A stretch of 64,000 bases of DNA, from the NCBI GenBank assembly GCA_023375675.1, contig JALQBC010000042.1:248001-312000 (forward strand), given 5' to 3'. This document shows positions 31,399 through 42,213 of this stretch, piece by piece. Position numbers and translations under genes: made by a program. The notes below the pieces were generated by a model. That model worked only from the letters and a program-made list of their open reading frames with translations. It ran no database searches and was not told where the DNA came from. The number at the start of each line of letters is the position of its first letter. Within the stretch, counting starts at the first letter, position 1. The DNA is from Cytospora piceicola. Its lineage: Eukaryota; Ascomycota; Sordariomycetes; Diaporthales; Cytosporaceae.

Positions 31399-31717
31399 AT
31401 CTGATCCCGTACCTATCCGTTCTGCCGTTTTTCCCATCGATAAGCCAAGAACCCCACTCTCAACCCTTTATGTAAGCCACTAGCAGGGGCCTTCCCCACG
31501 GCCCACTCACACGTCATTTCTCCAGGGGTCGTCAACGGGTACTTTACTACTATGGATAGTAGGTACCGTCTCACCGGCGCCGTGGCAGCGATGATTGATG
31601 ATTGATGATTGATGATTGATGATTGATGACAAGGACAACTGCATCCTTGAGAGTTGAAGGGCTGAAACCCGCATTGAATGTCAATCACAACTGTGCTTGC
31701 ATGAGACCGCTGCAGAG
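31399..31717. promoter_or_regulatory. Upstream region of the membrane-protein gene with a 7-bp tandem repeat
   Basis: About 320 bp. A perfect 7-bp repeat (ATTGATG, five copies) lies at about 31590-31629, roughly 90 bp before the ATG at 31718. Nothing else is recognised. Confidence 0.55.
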
Positions 31718-32615
31718 ATGGACTGGCAAAACTGGATACGCTTCGCTATATCAGCTCTCTTTGCCATCTCCCACGGCCTCAAGACCGCACTCCTGACTGT
31801 CCTCCGTGTGGTGTTCTACATCCTTCATCTCGCAATATACCCCGTGTCATGGCTATGGACCGTCCTGGTCTTCGTCTTGACTCCGGTCATACACACAGTC
31901 CGGTAAGTGTTCAACCCCTGAGCCACCACTCATACAACTTCGGAAGTATTTCTATATACTGGGACGGCTATGGTTTACTAACTTCACGACAGCTTCGTCC
32001 TCTCGCCCTTGTTCTTCATTGTGTACAACTTTCCTAGGTTACAAGTAAGTCGTCTCCACAGTTCCTGATGAGATGAGTTGTTACTAACCTTCCGAGTAGC
32101 CCATATACATCTACGTACGTGCTCTTCAACTCATACCTCCCCATCTTATACGCATTTACTGTACAATGAGACATCTCAACAACTCGGTACAAAGTTATGT
32201 ACATACCATACACTAACAGGCCCGGCCCAACCAGTTTGGCTCCGCAGCCTTCGTGGGGGTCGCCTTCGGCCTCATCTTTACGCTCACCTCCTCCGGCGTC
32301 TCGTCCATCCTCGGCTTGTACGATAAACCCGACCACCAGAAGGAAAAGCTTCATGCCAAGCGTGATCCGCCCCCCAGAGATGACGACGAGGACGCGCAGG
32401 GATACCAACGGTCGAGCTCGCCACCCAGGCTACCCGACATCGAGCAGGAGAACCTCGAGGCACTGCTGGCCAGGCTCGACTCCCCGGACTCGGATCTAGG
32501 GAGCCTGACCAGGACGGGCTGGCGGGACGGCCCCAAAACCAACAAGCGGCAAAGGAGGTCGGCCGCGGCGTTGCGGATCGGCACGATCCTGGAGGAAGAC
32601 GATGATTCACTTTGA
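31718..32615 (+). CDS. Multi-pass membrane protein of unknown function
   Basis: The exons are 31718-31902, 31993-32044, 32100-32114 and 32235-32615, giving 210 residues. I do not recognise a characterised family. The first 107 residues are strongly hydrophobic, with about three to four membrane segments: LFAISHGLKTALLTVLRVVF, LHLAIYPVSWLWTVLVFVLT, FVLSPLFFIVYNF and GSAAFVGVAFGLIFTL. The rest is a soluble, charged tail (about residues 120-210) with DDDEDAQGY, an acidic helix IEQENLEALLARLDSPDSD and a terminal acidic EEDDDSL. The third exon is only 15 nt (PIYIY). The last acceptor is uncertain: using CAG at 32217-32219 instead of 32232-32234 would add five residues. Coding status is supported by in-phase introns with good donors and by the hydrophobic pattern. 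Confidence 0.75.
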
Positions 32616-33141
32616 CGAGCCCCTGGTGGTGGTGAATATTTCTGTGTTTTTTGGTGACCTGGTTCGAAAACATGGGGGTAGCTATTCGCATCTATGGTAT
32701 CAAGCCTTCCGTGTCCGCCCCTGTCCGGTACAACCAATGCCAAACTACCGGTCTCTTGCCAAGCGCGCCTCTTGTCCGGCCGACCCGCCACCCCTTCCGC
32801 AACGCGGAACAACTGGTATCCGCGTGCATAAAGCCTCCTTAACGCCGGTCCATGCTATCAATCAATACTTGCTACACTGGGCAGAGAGCGAGACGAGCAG
32901 CTTATTCGAGATTGGCTGGTGAGCTCTGTACCCCGTTCCATAAGGATCCCCACCTGTCCTTTACTCTCCGCCCTGTCAACGGATCCATCGACTGCATTCT
33001 ATTTCCACCGTGTACTTGTCAACCATCATAAGACAAGCCACCAACCTGTTGGTCGGTAAACCACCGTGGATCGTATACCTGATGGCCGTTCTGGGAGTGC
33101 TGGCCCTGCTGACTCCGTTGAGGGCGAGATCCGCGGCGACC
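32616..33141. other. Convergent 3' region between the membrane-protein gene and BUR1
   Basis: This 525-bp spacer contains two 3' ends and no recognised feature. Confidence 0.4.
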
Positions 33142-35060
33142 CTATCTGCGGTCTCTGTCCCACTCTCTGTCAGGTAGCCTTCCCGGAATAGGCGATCGGC
33201 TGCGCGTTCTGCCGTGACGGTCCCTAGGATAACCTCTGCTGGGAGGATAGCTCCCATGTGGCTCCTCTTCCGGTGGAACACCCTCGCGCACCCGGTCATC
33301 GTAGCGTCGGTCACGAGGTGGTCGGTCCCTGTCCCGCTCGCGATCACGGTCCCTTTCTCGGTAGCTCGGGATGTAGGTGTCCACGTCGTTCCTGCCGCCG
33401 ACTATCGGCCTGCTCCGTGGTGGTGGTCGGTCTCGGTCGCGGTCTCGATCACGGTACGCATCGGGCCCACCAGTACTGTAATTGTCGACAGGGGGTGGGG
33501 GTCGTGGAGGAAGGGCGTGTGGGCCTCGCTGCCAGGCGGGCAGTCTCTCTCCTGGTCCAAGGCCACTTCGGTGAGATGTAGGCGGGTACCGACCACCATT
33601 CACGCCGTTGCGATATGGGTCGCCGCCACTGTTGAACCCGGAGTTCGGCCCGCCAGGACCATCGTTCGGCCCACGTCCCACCGTTCCGCCCTTCGGAGCG
33701 GGGGGCAGGGCAGCCTTTCGGTCGTGAAACTTCCTGCGGTCAAACTCGTGGCTTTCCTCCATGACAGGTAGATCGCCGGGCTGAGCTGGGAAGGGAGCAC
33801 TGCGAAGGTAGGGATGTTCGAGAGCGTCGATCGCGTTGATCCGCTTCTTCCAGTCAAGTCGCATCAGTTCCCTGAGGAGAGCGACGGCACCCGATCCATA
33901 CCTGTGATATTGTCAGTGGGGTCATCGAGCAAGATATGCAGTGAACGAGGGGACCAACTTGGCGAAGCGGCCGCTGAGGTCACCAGGTCGCGGGCGTGGC
34001 TTGATCGCTTCTGCTCCAGGGAGCTGCCTCCAGCCTGGCATGTTGTCGTCTGTAGGAGTACCACACAGGTCGAAAATGATATCTAACTGGTGGCTGTCAC
34101 TCTCACCAGCTAATATTGGCTTGCCCCAAAGCATCTCGCCAAACACGCATCTAACGACTAGTCAGTATGTTGCCAAGAGGGTACTAACCGGGTCAGACTC
34201 ACCCAACTCCCCACATGTCAATAGCAGTGGTATACTTCTTGAGGTGTAGCAAAAGCTCAGGAGGCCTGTACCAGCGCGTAACTACCAGGCTGGTATAGTC
34301 GCGTCTGCCCTCACCGCCTCCACAGCCCTTCTTTGGCGGTGCTTCGTCGTAAAGCCTCGCAAGACCAAAATCGGCGATCTGTAAAATGCCCTTGTTGTTG
34401 ATCAGAAGGTTCGCTGCCTTCATGTCTCGGTGTAGAATCTTGTTCTCGTGGAGGTACTTCAGACCCTCGAGTAGCTGTACGAGATAACACTTGATCTGCG
34501 CTTCATTAAAGGTGACCGAAGGGTTGTCGAGCAGGCCGGAGAGGTCATGGTCCATGTACGGCATGACCATATACATGACGGGCTTCTTGCGCTTGTCGGC
34601 TAACACGTGAGGTGTCAGTGAACCACTGTGGAGGCTGGGATAGAACTTGAACCCACTGGTCCTCGCCGGGTGCTCTACAGCCATGTCTTCCAGTCTGAGA
34701 ACATTCTTGTGCGACAGAAGCTTGAGGAGCTTGATCTCTCGCAGGGCGGTGATGGGGAACTGAAGGGACCCGTTAGCTGTCGGTTCCTCGTAGATAGAGC
34801 CCGACATGCGACCCATCCCGCGGCGCTCAGCTTACCCCGTCCTTCTCGTTATGTAGGATAATCTTCTTGAGGGCGACGACGGCGCCGGTGTTCTTTGATC
34901 TGGCGCGATGGACCTCGCCAAAGGTTCCCTCCCCCAGTTTGCCGAGAACCTCATAGTCGCCGATCCGAGAGCATCCAACGAAGCTGTTCTTGGGACGCTG
35001 GTGCTGTATCGCGAACGTCCGGGGCGAAGGCGCGGCAGCGCTGAGAGTTGGGGCGCTCAT
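33142..35060 (-). CDS. BUR1: Cyclin-dependent kinase BUR1/SGV1 (CDK9 type)
   Basis: The exons in transcript order are 35060-34836, 34759-34657, 34599-34203, 34150-33959 and 33901-33142, giving 558 residues. BUR1 phosphorylates RNA polymerase II CTD and SPT5 during elongation. The kinase domain (about residues 35-340) has [26 protein letters not shown], a C-helix [13 protein letters not shown] (a variant of PSTAIRE), [16 protein letters not shown], the T-loop [20 protein letters not shown] and the CDK9-specific [11 protein letters not shown]. The C-terminal 200 residues are rich in Arg, Asp, Pro and Gly with RDRDR repeats. The 57-nt intron at 34656-34600 has no stop and is a multiple of three, so it could be read through; removing it gives the conserved [16 protein letters not shown]. 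Confidence 0.93.
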
Positions 35061-35538
35061 CGTGATTGTCGCATGCCTGACGTCCCCCTTCTAGCAGGTG
35101 TTGGTGGTGTTTGCCCGTTTCGTGGGTTTGTCTTCTGGGTTGTCTGAGTAGTTCTCTTGTGGAAAAGAAGTAGCCTTCTTGCAGACGATGACTTGACGTC
35201 CTGGCAGGTCTGCTGCCTTAAGAAATGGAGCGCAAGGTAGGAAAGTTGAACAGCTATTATGTACACAGTAGAAAGCATTGCTGTGCATTGCATACTTAGA
35301 CACGATAAATGGTCGATAAATCGCACGGGGCGCGCCAGGCCTGCCGGGAGCCCGTGCACGGGCCATATGGTTTGTGGGCCCCATTTCCCCGTCACGACTC
35401 CAGCACCGACCAGCGCCAACCGCAGCGACCCCATTTTCCCGACTCACGAAACACTTACACGAGGTATCGCCGCTGCCCTCGCTGCCCTGACCATTGACCA
35501 TTGATCAACGGGGTTGTGAACACAACCACTCCTGCAAC
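35061..35538. promoter_or_regulatory. Divergent promoter region of BUR1 and the small complex I-like gene
   Basis: This 478-bp spacer lies between divergent starts. It includes GGTTGTCT/GTTTGTCTTC repeats near the BUR1 start and a duplicated ATTGACCATTGATCA-like segment at about 35490-35505. No gene is seen. Confidence 0.45.
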
Positions 35539-35853
35539 ATGGGTCCTCAACATTTCAAAGGATTGCCTTCCAACTTCCGACCTCATGTGCCGCCTTTCTA
35601 CCGCTTCTGCGCGACGGGACTGGGCGCTAGCATGTGGTTCTTCGTACGTCCTGGCATCTTCCTTGAATCAATTATCTTGCCATTGCTAACTCTCAACTCT
35701 CAAATGCAGTTGATGTACCGTGCGAAGAAGGATGGTTCGTGATTACCCATTCTGATACTCGAAGCCGACATCATCCTCGCCAGAAAAAGACAAACTAACG
35801 TACAATTTACAGGTCCGGCACTCCTCGGCTGGAAGCACCCTTGGGATCACTAG
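35539..35853 (+). CDS. Small single-span mitochondrial-type protein, possible complex I NDUFB2/AGGG-like subunit
   Basis: The exons are 35539-35643, 35710-35734 and 35813-35853, giving only 56 residues. The protein has a short hydrophilic start (MGPQHFKGLPSNFRPHVPPF), one hydrophobic span (ATGLGASMWFFLMY) and a conserved-looking tail, RAKKDGPALLGWKHPWDH. The pattern GLxxSMWFFxMYR...LLGWKHPWDH resembles the small B-domain accessory subunits of NADH:ubiquinone oxidoreductase, NDUFB2 being my best guess. This rests on pattern recall, not alignment. Coding status is well supported: all three junctions keep frame, and the donors (GTACGT, GTTCGT) and acceptors (GCAG, ACAG) are good. The middle exon is 25 nt. 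Confidence 0.65.
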
Positions 35854-36537
35854 ACAAACGGTGACTTTGTGGCCGGAAAGGTGTCGACTGTACATACGAC
35901 AACGAATAACGGGGCGTTTTGGTTGGCTTTTGGCAGCGTAGGCATATGCCATTGAAATGGCACATCTCAGTGTGGACTCGACGGGCTCCGTTGAGAGCGG
36001 GACATCATGAGATGCTTATTCGGATTCTTCCGAAAGGAGGCACGTCTCTATGGGGTGTAACACTTCACGTCTATTATCACGGTTCAAGCCTCTCAAACAG
36101 ATGACGGACGACTCCACGGTGTTAGCCTCTCATAGAAAGCAATCCAGAGCATGCCATTTGATAAGAGTCTCAGACCTCCCCCCCCCCTATGCCCGATACA
36201 AACAACACGAGTACTTCATCCTCGTCGCAGCAATAACAGGCCAGTATAGTTGTATCCCAATGCACCAACTGGTGGTGAAAGCCAATGCCGACTTACTCAG
36301 ATGAAATGGTCCGTGACTTGTACTGCAACTAACACCAATATGACCCACAGCTCCAGCCAACTCCATCTCACTTGTGCCAATGTTCAATATGTCCGCGTGT
36401 GTAGCCTAGAGACAATTTATGTTCATAACTAGATTCAAACAATCCGATTTCTACCTTCACTCCAAATAACTACCAACCAAACTTTACTTTTATATAGGGA
36501 TATGTACATATCTACCAATCAGGAATCGATGGACACC
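35854..36537. other. Convergent 3' region between the small mitochondrial gene and the P5B ATPase
   Basis: 684 bp with a C8 run near 36178. Nothing recognisable is present. Confidence 0.4.
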
Positions 36538-39500
36538 TCAGATCAGCCCCATCATCTCCTCCCGAATCACCTTGTACTGCTTCCTCTTCTTCTTGTTCCC
36601 CGTCAGCCTCACCTTCACATCCCCAACGGCCTTCGCCAGCCCCTGGAACACGTAATGCTCCCCCGTCCACGCCACCACCAGGTACACCAGGCCCAGCGTG
36701 ACCAGGAAGAGCTTGAAGTCCCAGCTCATGTACGTCAGCTGCATCGCCTTCCGCAGCCACCTCGCCGGGCCCAGGACCATGTACAGGCTGATCAGCAGGG
36801 TGGCCCCGATGGTCGCCACGAACGGCCAGTTCTGCCACACGCCCACGCGGAACGGCGGGCCCGCGTTGAGCACGATGCCCGCCAGGATGTACTCGAAGCA
36901 CGTCACCAGGAACAGCGCAGTGTTCTCCGAGTTCTTGATGCTGGACTTGTTCCGGTGCACCACCGGCGGGATGAACCACGGCTGCTCCCGCACCGCCGCG
37001 AAGGCGGCCGCCTGGATCGCGATGCAGATGCACATCTGCCCCAGCAGCGGCGTGAGCACCTTGCGCGACACGAGGTCTGCGCTCGGCCTTTTCCTGCCCA
37101 GCTCCGGGTAGGGGCCCGCCCAGGACATAAAGACCGCGATGGGCAGGATCAGCGCGAGGTCGATAAACAGGAACTGGAAGTCGCCCAGGTTGGACGCCGA
37201 GGCGTACAGGAACGACACGGTCGTGAATTGGATCGCAGAGTACAGACTCATGTACTTGAAACAGCTGAAGCTCGTCGTCAACGCTGCCCTGCCTTCCCGG
37301 ATGACCTCGGGCACACAGGTGATGTCAAACACCCTGCTCGTGAATGGCGCCGCCACGGACGCCTCAGCTTCGGACAGCGAGATGCCCACGTCCGCAGCCT
37401 TCAATGCACCACAGTCGTTGGCGCCATCACCGCAGAAGCCGGCGCAGTAGTCAATGCTCTGGAGTTTCTCGACCAGCTCGTGCTTCTCGTCGGGGGACAT
37501 GCGCGCGTAGATCTTGCCCGTCACGAGCATCCTGTGGAGGACTTCTGTGGGAGCGAAATCGACAACCCAGCGGAAAACATCGCCGCTGACGGCGATGGAG
37601 TAGTTGCGGAGTTCAGACATGTTGTAGGGATTAGATGGGTCGTCTCCCACTGGTGCAGGGAGCGGGAGCAATGTCTTCTCGTCGAGCTCGTAACTGCTGT
37701 TGTCGATACTTTCCCACTGTAGCTTTGCTTCCGGGTCCCTCGAGTGCCCTTCGACGAAGCGAGGCACAAAGCAGTGTGACGTTTTGTCGATCATATTGCA
37801 GTCTCTGGCAACGCTGATCGCCGTCAGAATGTTGTCTCCCGTGCACATCACGCAGCCAATGTTGGACTGCAGCAACTCGTCCAGGACGGCCGCCGTGGTG
37901 GGTTTCAGCTTGTTCTCGAAGATGATAAAGCCGACAAAATCCAGATCTGACTCGGCATCCGCACGCGTCATCTTCTGCGCCTTGACCCAGGTCAGCTTCT
38001 TGATGTGTTTCGTAGCACAAGCTATGACTCTGTAGCCCTTGTGGGTGTAGTAGGCAAGCTGCTCCTCGTAGTCCGCGGGGAAGCTTTCAGGTCGGCAGAT
38101 CTCCCTCATGCATTCCGGCGCGCCCTTCACGTAGATGTCGCCGCTCTGCTGGCCAAAGGTTCGGACGATGACGCTCATCCTGCGGAGTTGAGATACAAAC
38201 TCGAACAACTTGAGGACGCCCAGTTCGAATGGGATGGACTGGCCCGCACTGTTGCTGCTGTGCAGGTCAAGGCTCAAGTCTGGCGGCGGTCTGGCAATGG
38301 ACGGCGAAAGACCACGATTCTCCTCGTCATCGTCGCCTGCACCGCTTTGCTGACCTTCTTCGTATGTCCAACGTGTGAATTCGAACATTTTCAGGTCCAG
38401 CGGGTCTCCCACAAGGTCGTCATCGACAGACCTCAAGGAATGGCATGTGGCCATTGTGAAGAGTGCGGCTTTCTGCATGGCGTATGAGTCGTCATTGTTG
38501 TCGTTTCCTCTTCGCCTCGCCATTGTAGCAGGGTCGGCGAGGACTTCATCAAGCTTGTTGGTGGAACGGTTGACTGCTCGAACGCCCAGGATATCCAGAC
38601 CATCCTCGGTCAGAGTCCCAGTCTTATCGAAACACATGATGTCAATCTTGCCGCCAACGTTGACTCTTTGAGGGCTGATGCAGAAGATCTTCTTGGACTT
38701 GAGCCTGTTCAGGGCAAAGTTGATACCAATAGTAAGTGTAGCTGGCAGAGCTGGTGGCACGACAATCGTGATCAGGTCCAAGGCCCGGACAACAATGAGA
38801 TGCCATGCCAAGCCCAGGCGAAGGAAGTTGACGAAGGACGCAGCGAAGCCCACAAGAGCTACGCCGCCCATGACGGAGATGTACCGGAAGGAGTCCCTGT
38901 AGAACTTGAATCCAGACGGCTTCGGGAACAGCATAGAACGCACCAAAGCTCCCTTCGTGGTATCAAAGCCAGTCCTGACAACCATGGCCAAGGCAACGGC
39001 CTCCTCGTCCCGGTCATCTTGGGGCCGCCTAGCACGTATAATCTTGGTGCCACAGAAGAGGAAGTGCCGGGCGATCTCGGGCGTCACCGTCGAAGCGGCT
39101 AGCATCATGTCCCTCAGAGTATCATCCGTTGCTGGGACCTTCGAAACAGGCACCGACTCTCCAGTCAACATGCTCTCGTTGACAATGCAGTCTCCGCTGA
39201 GCAGCAGACTGTCGCTCGGGAACTGTGCAAGGTTTGGATCGGTAATTTCGTAGATGTCGCCTGGCACAAGTTCGCCGGAGGGGATATGCTGCCAGAATCC
39301 GTCTCTCAGGACTCTGACGTCGCACTCAAAGCGGGAGACTTCACGCAACCGCTTCATCGTCGCCCGGGTCTCGATCAGGGTTGTCCCGATACTGACCAAC
39401 GACATGACGAAAATGGCCACAGCGTAGTAGTAATATTCATCGACGGACCAGAGCACCAAACTCGCGATCTGGAAGACGTAGAAAGGGTGGAACACCTCAT

Positions 39501-40732
39501 CAACCAGGAGCCGGAATACCGACTTCTGCTCAATGTCGATCAGGTTCGATCCAAAGACGAGCTCACGATGATCTTTCTCGTCACTATCAATTCCCTCCCT
39601 CACGGACCTTATGTCTGTCCACAGGGGATCCTTCCAACCGTTGACCAACCGGAACTTATCCCACTGGGGATGATAATAGAAGCGCATGTAGCGGTAGTTG
39701 AGCACCCTAAGATCCTCCAAGATAGGATCATCGTCAAACTCAATCGGATGAATCGAGGAGCCCTTTTTAGTCGCCGCCCCGAAAACCGTCGACAGAACCC
39801 TACCATACGGCCTGGCATCGACCCTCAGGATCGCCATCTCGTTCCACTGGTTCTCAACAACGACCCAAGAAGCCTCCCGCAGTGGTGCCTGCTTCCTCGT
39901 CAGCCACACGTGCCAACGGGGCAGCCACCGGAACAACAGCCAGCCCAGGCCCAGCGTCGCGACGCAGAAGGATATGTACGCGGCCAGGCCGACAGCGCTG
40001 GTCCGGAAGCCCGCGAGGACGATGGTCATGTCCTCGTTGGCCATGTACACCTTCTGCGAGAAGCGCCCGCCGCCGTATGCGCTCGTCTCGGTCATCATGC
40101 TGCCCCGGCGGGACGTGCGCACCGTGCTGTCGCGGCGCAGGAGCCGGGTGTGGACCGAGTGGTGCGAGTGGGTGGATGAGCGCCTGAGCATGGAGCCGTC
40201 GTCGTCTGACCGGCTCCCGTAGCCCTCCACATCGCCGTCGGGCAGTAGTATCCCCGCAGCCTCCTCTTCGTCATCGTCGCCGATGTCTACGGTAAAGGGC
40301 GCCTCGTCCAGGTCCTCGACCGTCATGTCGTCGAAAATGCCTCGCTCGTCGTCGTCATCCTCGAGTGAGTCCGGGTAGTAGGCAAAACTTGTCGTCGAGT
40401 CGGCCCGGCTGCGGCGGTGCGCGAAGGCATTCACGCTGGTGGGGAGGGACTCAGCCATGGGGCCGGAATAGAGCTGTCAAAACCAACATCAGCCCATGTC
40501 TTGTCTCAAAGAGCGATATGCTCCATTTGCATAAACCACCCACCTCGTCGTGCGCCATCTCGACATCCTCAAAGATGCTCGTGCTGCTCTGGTTCGAGTC
40601 CAGTCTGTACAGCCTCGGCGGTTGCGATCCGCTTTCGCTACCGTCTGTAGGACGATAGCCGTTGGTGCCATTCTCTCTGCTCCTGGAGTTGCGTCCACGC
40701 CGGGGCGCATCTTCGCCTCCCGGGTAGTCCAT
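36538..40732 (-). CDS. P5B-type ATPase (YPK9/ATP13A2 family)
   Basis: The exons in transcript order are 40732-40544 and 40473-36538, giving 1374 residues. P5B ATPases sit in the vacuolar/lysosomal membrane; ATP13A2 exports polyamines, and yeast Ypk9 protects against heavy metals. The first 200 residues are acidic and Ser-rich (cytosolic). The actuator motif is MLTGESVPVSK. The P5B-specific M4 motif is PPALPATLTIGINFAL. The phosphorylation site is FDKTGTLTEDG (Asp679), the nucleotide domain has KGAPECMREIC, and the hinge is GDGANDCGALKAADVGISLSEAEAS. About ten membrane spans are visible. No catalytic residue is missing. The PPALPA motif separates it from P5A (Spf1, PPELPM type). Confidence 0.96.
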
Positions 40733-42213
40733 GGCTAATAGGGGGCTTTCAAGCCGGGGAGCAACTGGAATTATGGCAATTCTCGCATCTGAGAAAAAAG
40801 TTTTGGGGTGCTGCAGTTCTCGGTTGATATGAGCAAAACTGCACACGACCTAGATAGGCACCGGGACCCTGTGTAAATCCTCTGCCGCGACGTCATTGGT
40901 GGAGTGCCGCTTATAAATATTGGGGCTAGGGTTAGGGTCCGTGCTTCCTGTATGTAAGTACGGATCATTGATCTGTGATAAATTCACCCCCTTGATATCT
41001 CTTTGGTATCTGTTGCATGTCCTTTGAACCTCCGTATGTTGTCTCTGGTCCGGTTTGTTGGGAAGCACACTCTTTATTTCATTCTGTGTTATGTGCTCAC
41101 AACGTGGTGAAGGATCAGGCAGGTCCTCCATGACAGGCCAGCGTACTTCCCGCCTTTGATTAAGTCCCACCCATGCTGAGACCACGAGGATGGGAGCCCA
41201 TCGTTTTCCCTTCCCTTCCTGTTGGGCACCTCCAAACTCCACTATATGCTCGATGGGCATGAGACGATCGGAGATGTCGCGAATAAGAGGACAGCACCAA
41301 AATCTGCGGCATCCTCAGGACTCTTTCCTGGAAGGAAAGTAAAAACCGGAGCTGGGCCCTGATGAGACGTTATCAAGGCCAACCTGCGTCAAAGGGTTCG
41401 ATGTTGAAAATGAAGCAGGTAGGAGAACAATCATAGTAGGAAAACGCAGACTATAACGACTTGATGTCGTTCTGGCAGGCTGCGAAGGTCATCAGGGACG
41501 ATTTTTAGTGAAATGGGTTACATCCTACAAATTATTAAATAAGGGAAGACGGCGAGATAAATAGAAATAGAAAGAAGGAAACTAGGCCAAGGGTAGAACA
41601 GCGAGGAATTCAAAACCCGAGACTGTGAAACATCGACCGGTCGAAAGCTGTGTGTGCAAGATTGATGAAGAAGAAAAGGCCAGTCCTATGATTCCACTGC
41701 ATAATGCGTACGTTGATGATGATGATGTATGCGATCACCTCCATCTTCCCTCTTCTCTGTCTGTCTATCTGTCTTGGACATGTTGCGCAAACCGCCCAAA
41801 AACAAAATCCTTAAAATATTTCATTCTTCCGTCTTCTCTTCCGGAAGCCACCCCCCCAAGTTATCCCCATGCAATGATGATCCAGAGAAAGATGCAGAAG
41901 AAAAAGAAACGATGCATGAAAAAATAAGGACACCCCGCCAGCATTCTTTGCACATACACATAAAATACATACATACAACTCGGCAGCAATCATCATACAA
42001 GACGTACGTACAACCATGACCTCATTTCCATCTCTAACCGCTTTCGTTGTTCCTCAAATGCTGATACTGCCCGCCTCTACCATTCGTAATATCACGTAAG
42101 AGACTCCCTCCCGGCGTCTGGTTATCGGCCTTCTTAAAGGGAGATAACAGAAACGACCTAGGAGACTGCTGTGGGAAGCCATCGAACGATAGCCTCAGCC
42201 CTGGCCGCGCACT
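40733..42213. promoter_or_regulatory. Upstream region of the P5B ATPase gene and 3' region of myosin V
   Basis: This 1.48-kb spacer includes a telomere-like CTAGGGTTAGGG (40926-40937), about 195 bp before the ATPase start. GATGAT microrepeats lie at about 41716-41728. A/T-rich 3' flank sequence with CATACATAC/ACATA repeats precedes the myosin stop. A 136-residue minus-strand reading (40850-41260) has no recognisable content. Confidence 0.5.

Noticed and set aside
40850..41260. 136-residue minus-strand reading upstream of the P5B ATPase
   Set aside because: Composition is unlike a conserved protein and no motif is seen; it lies in the expected promoter.
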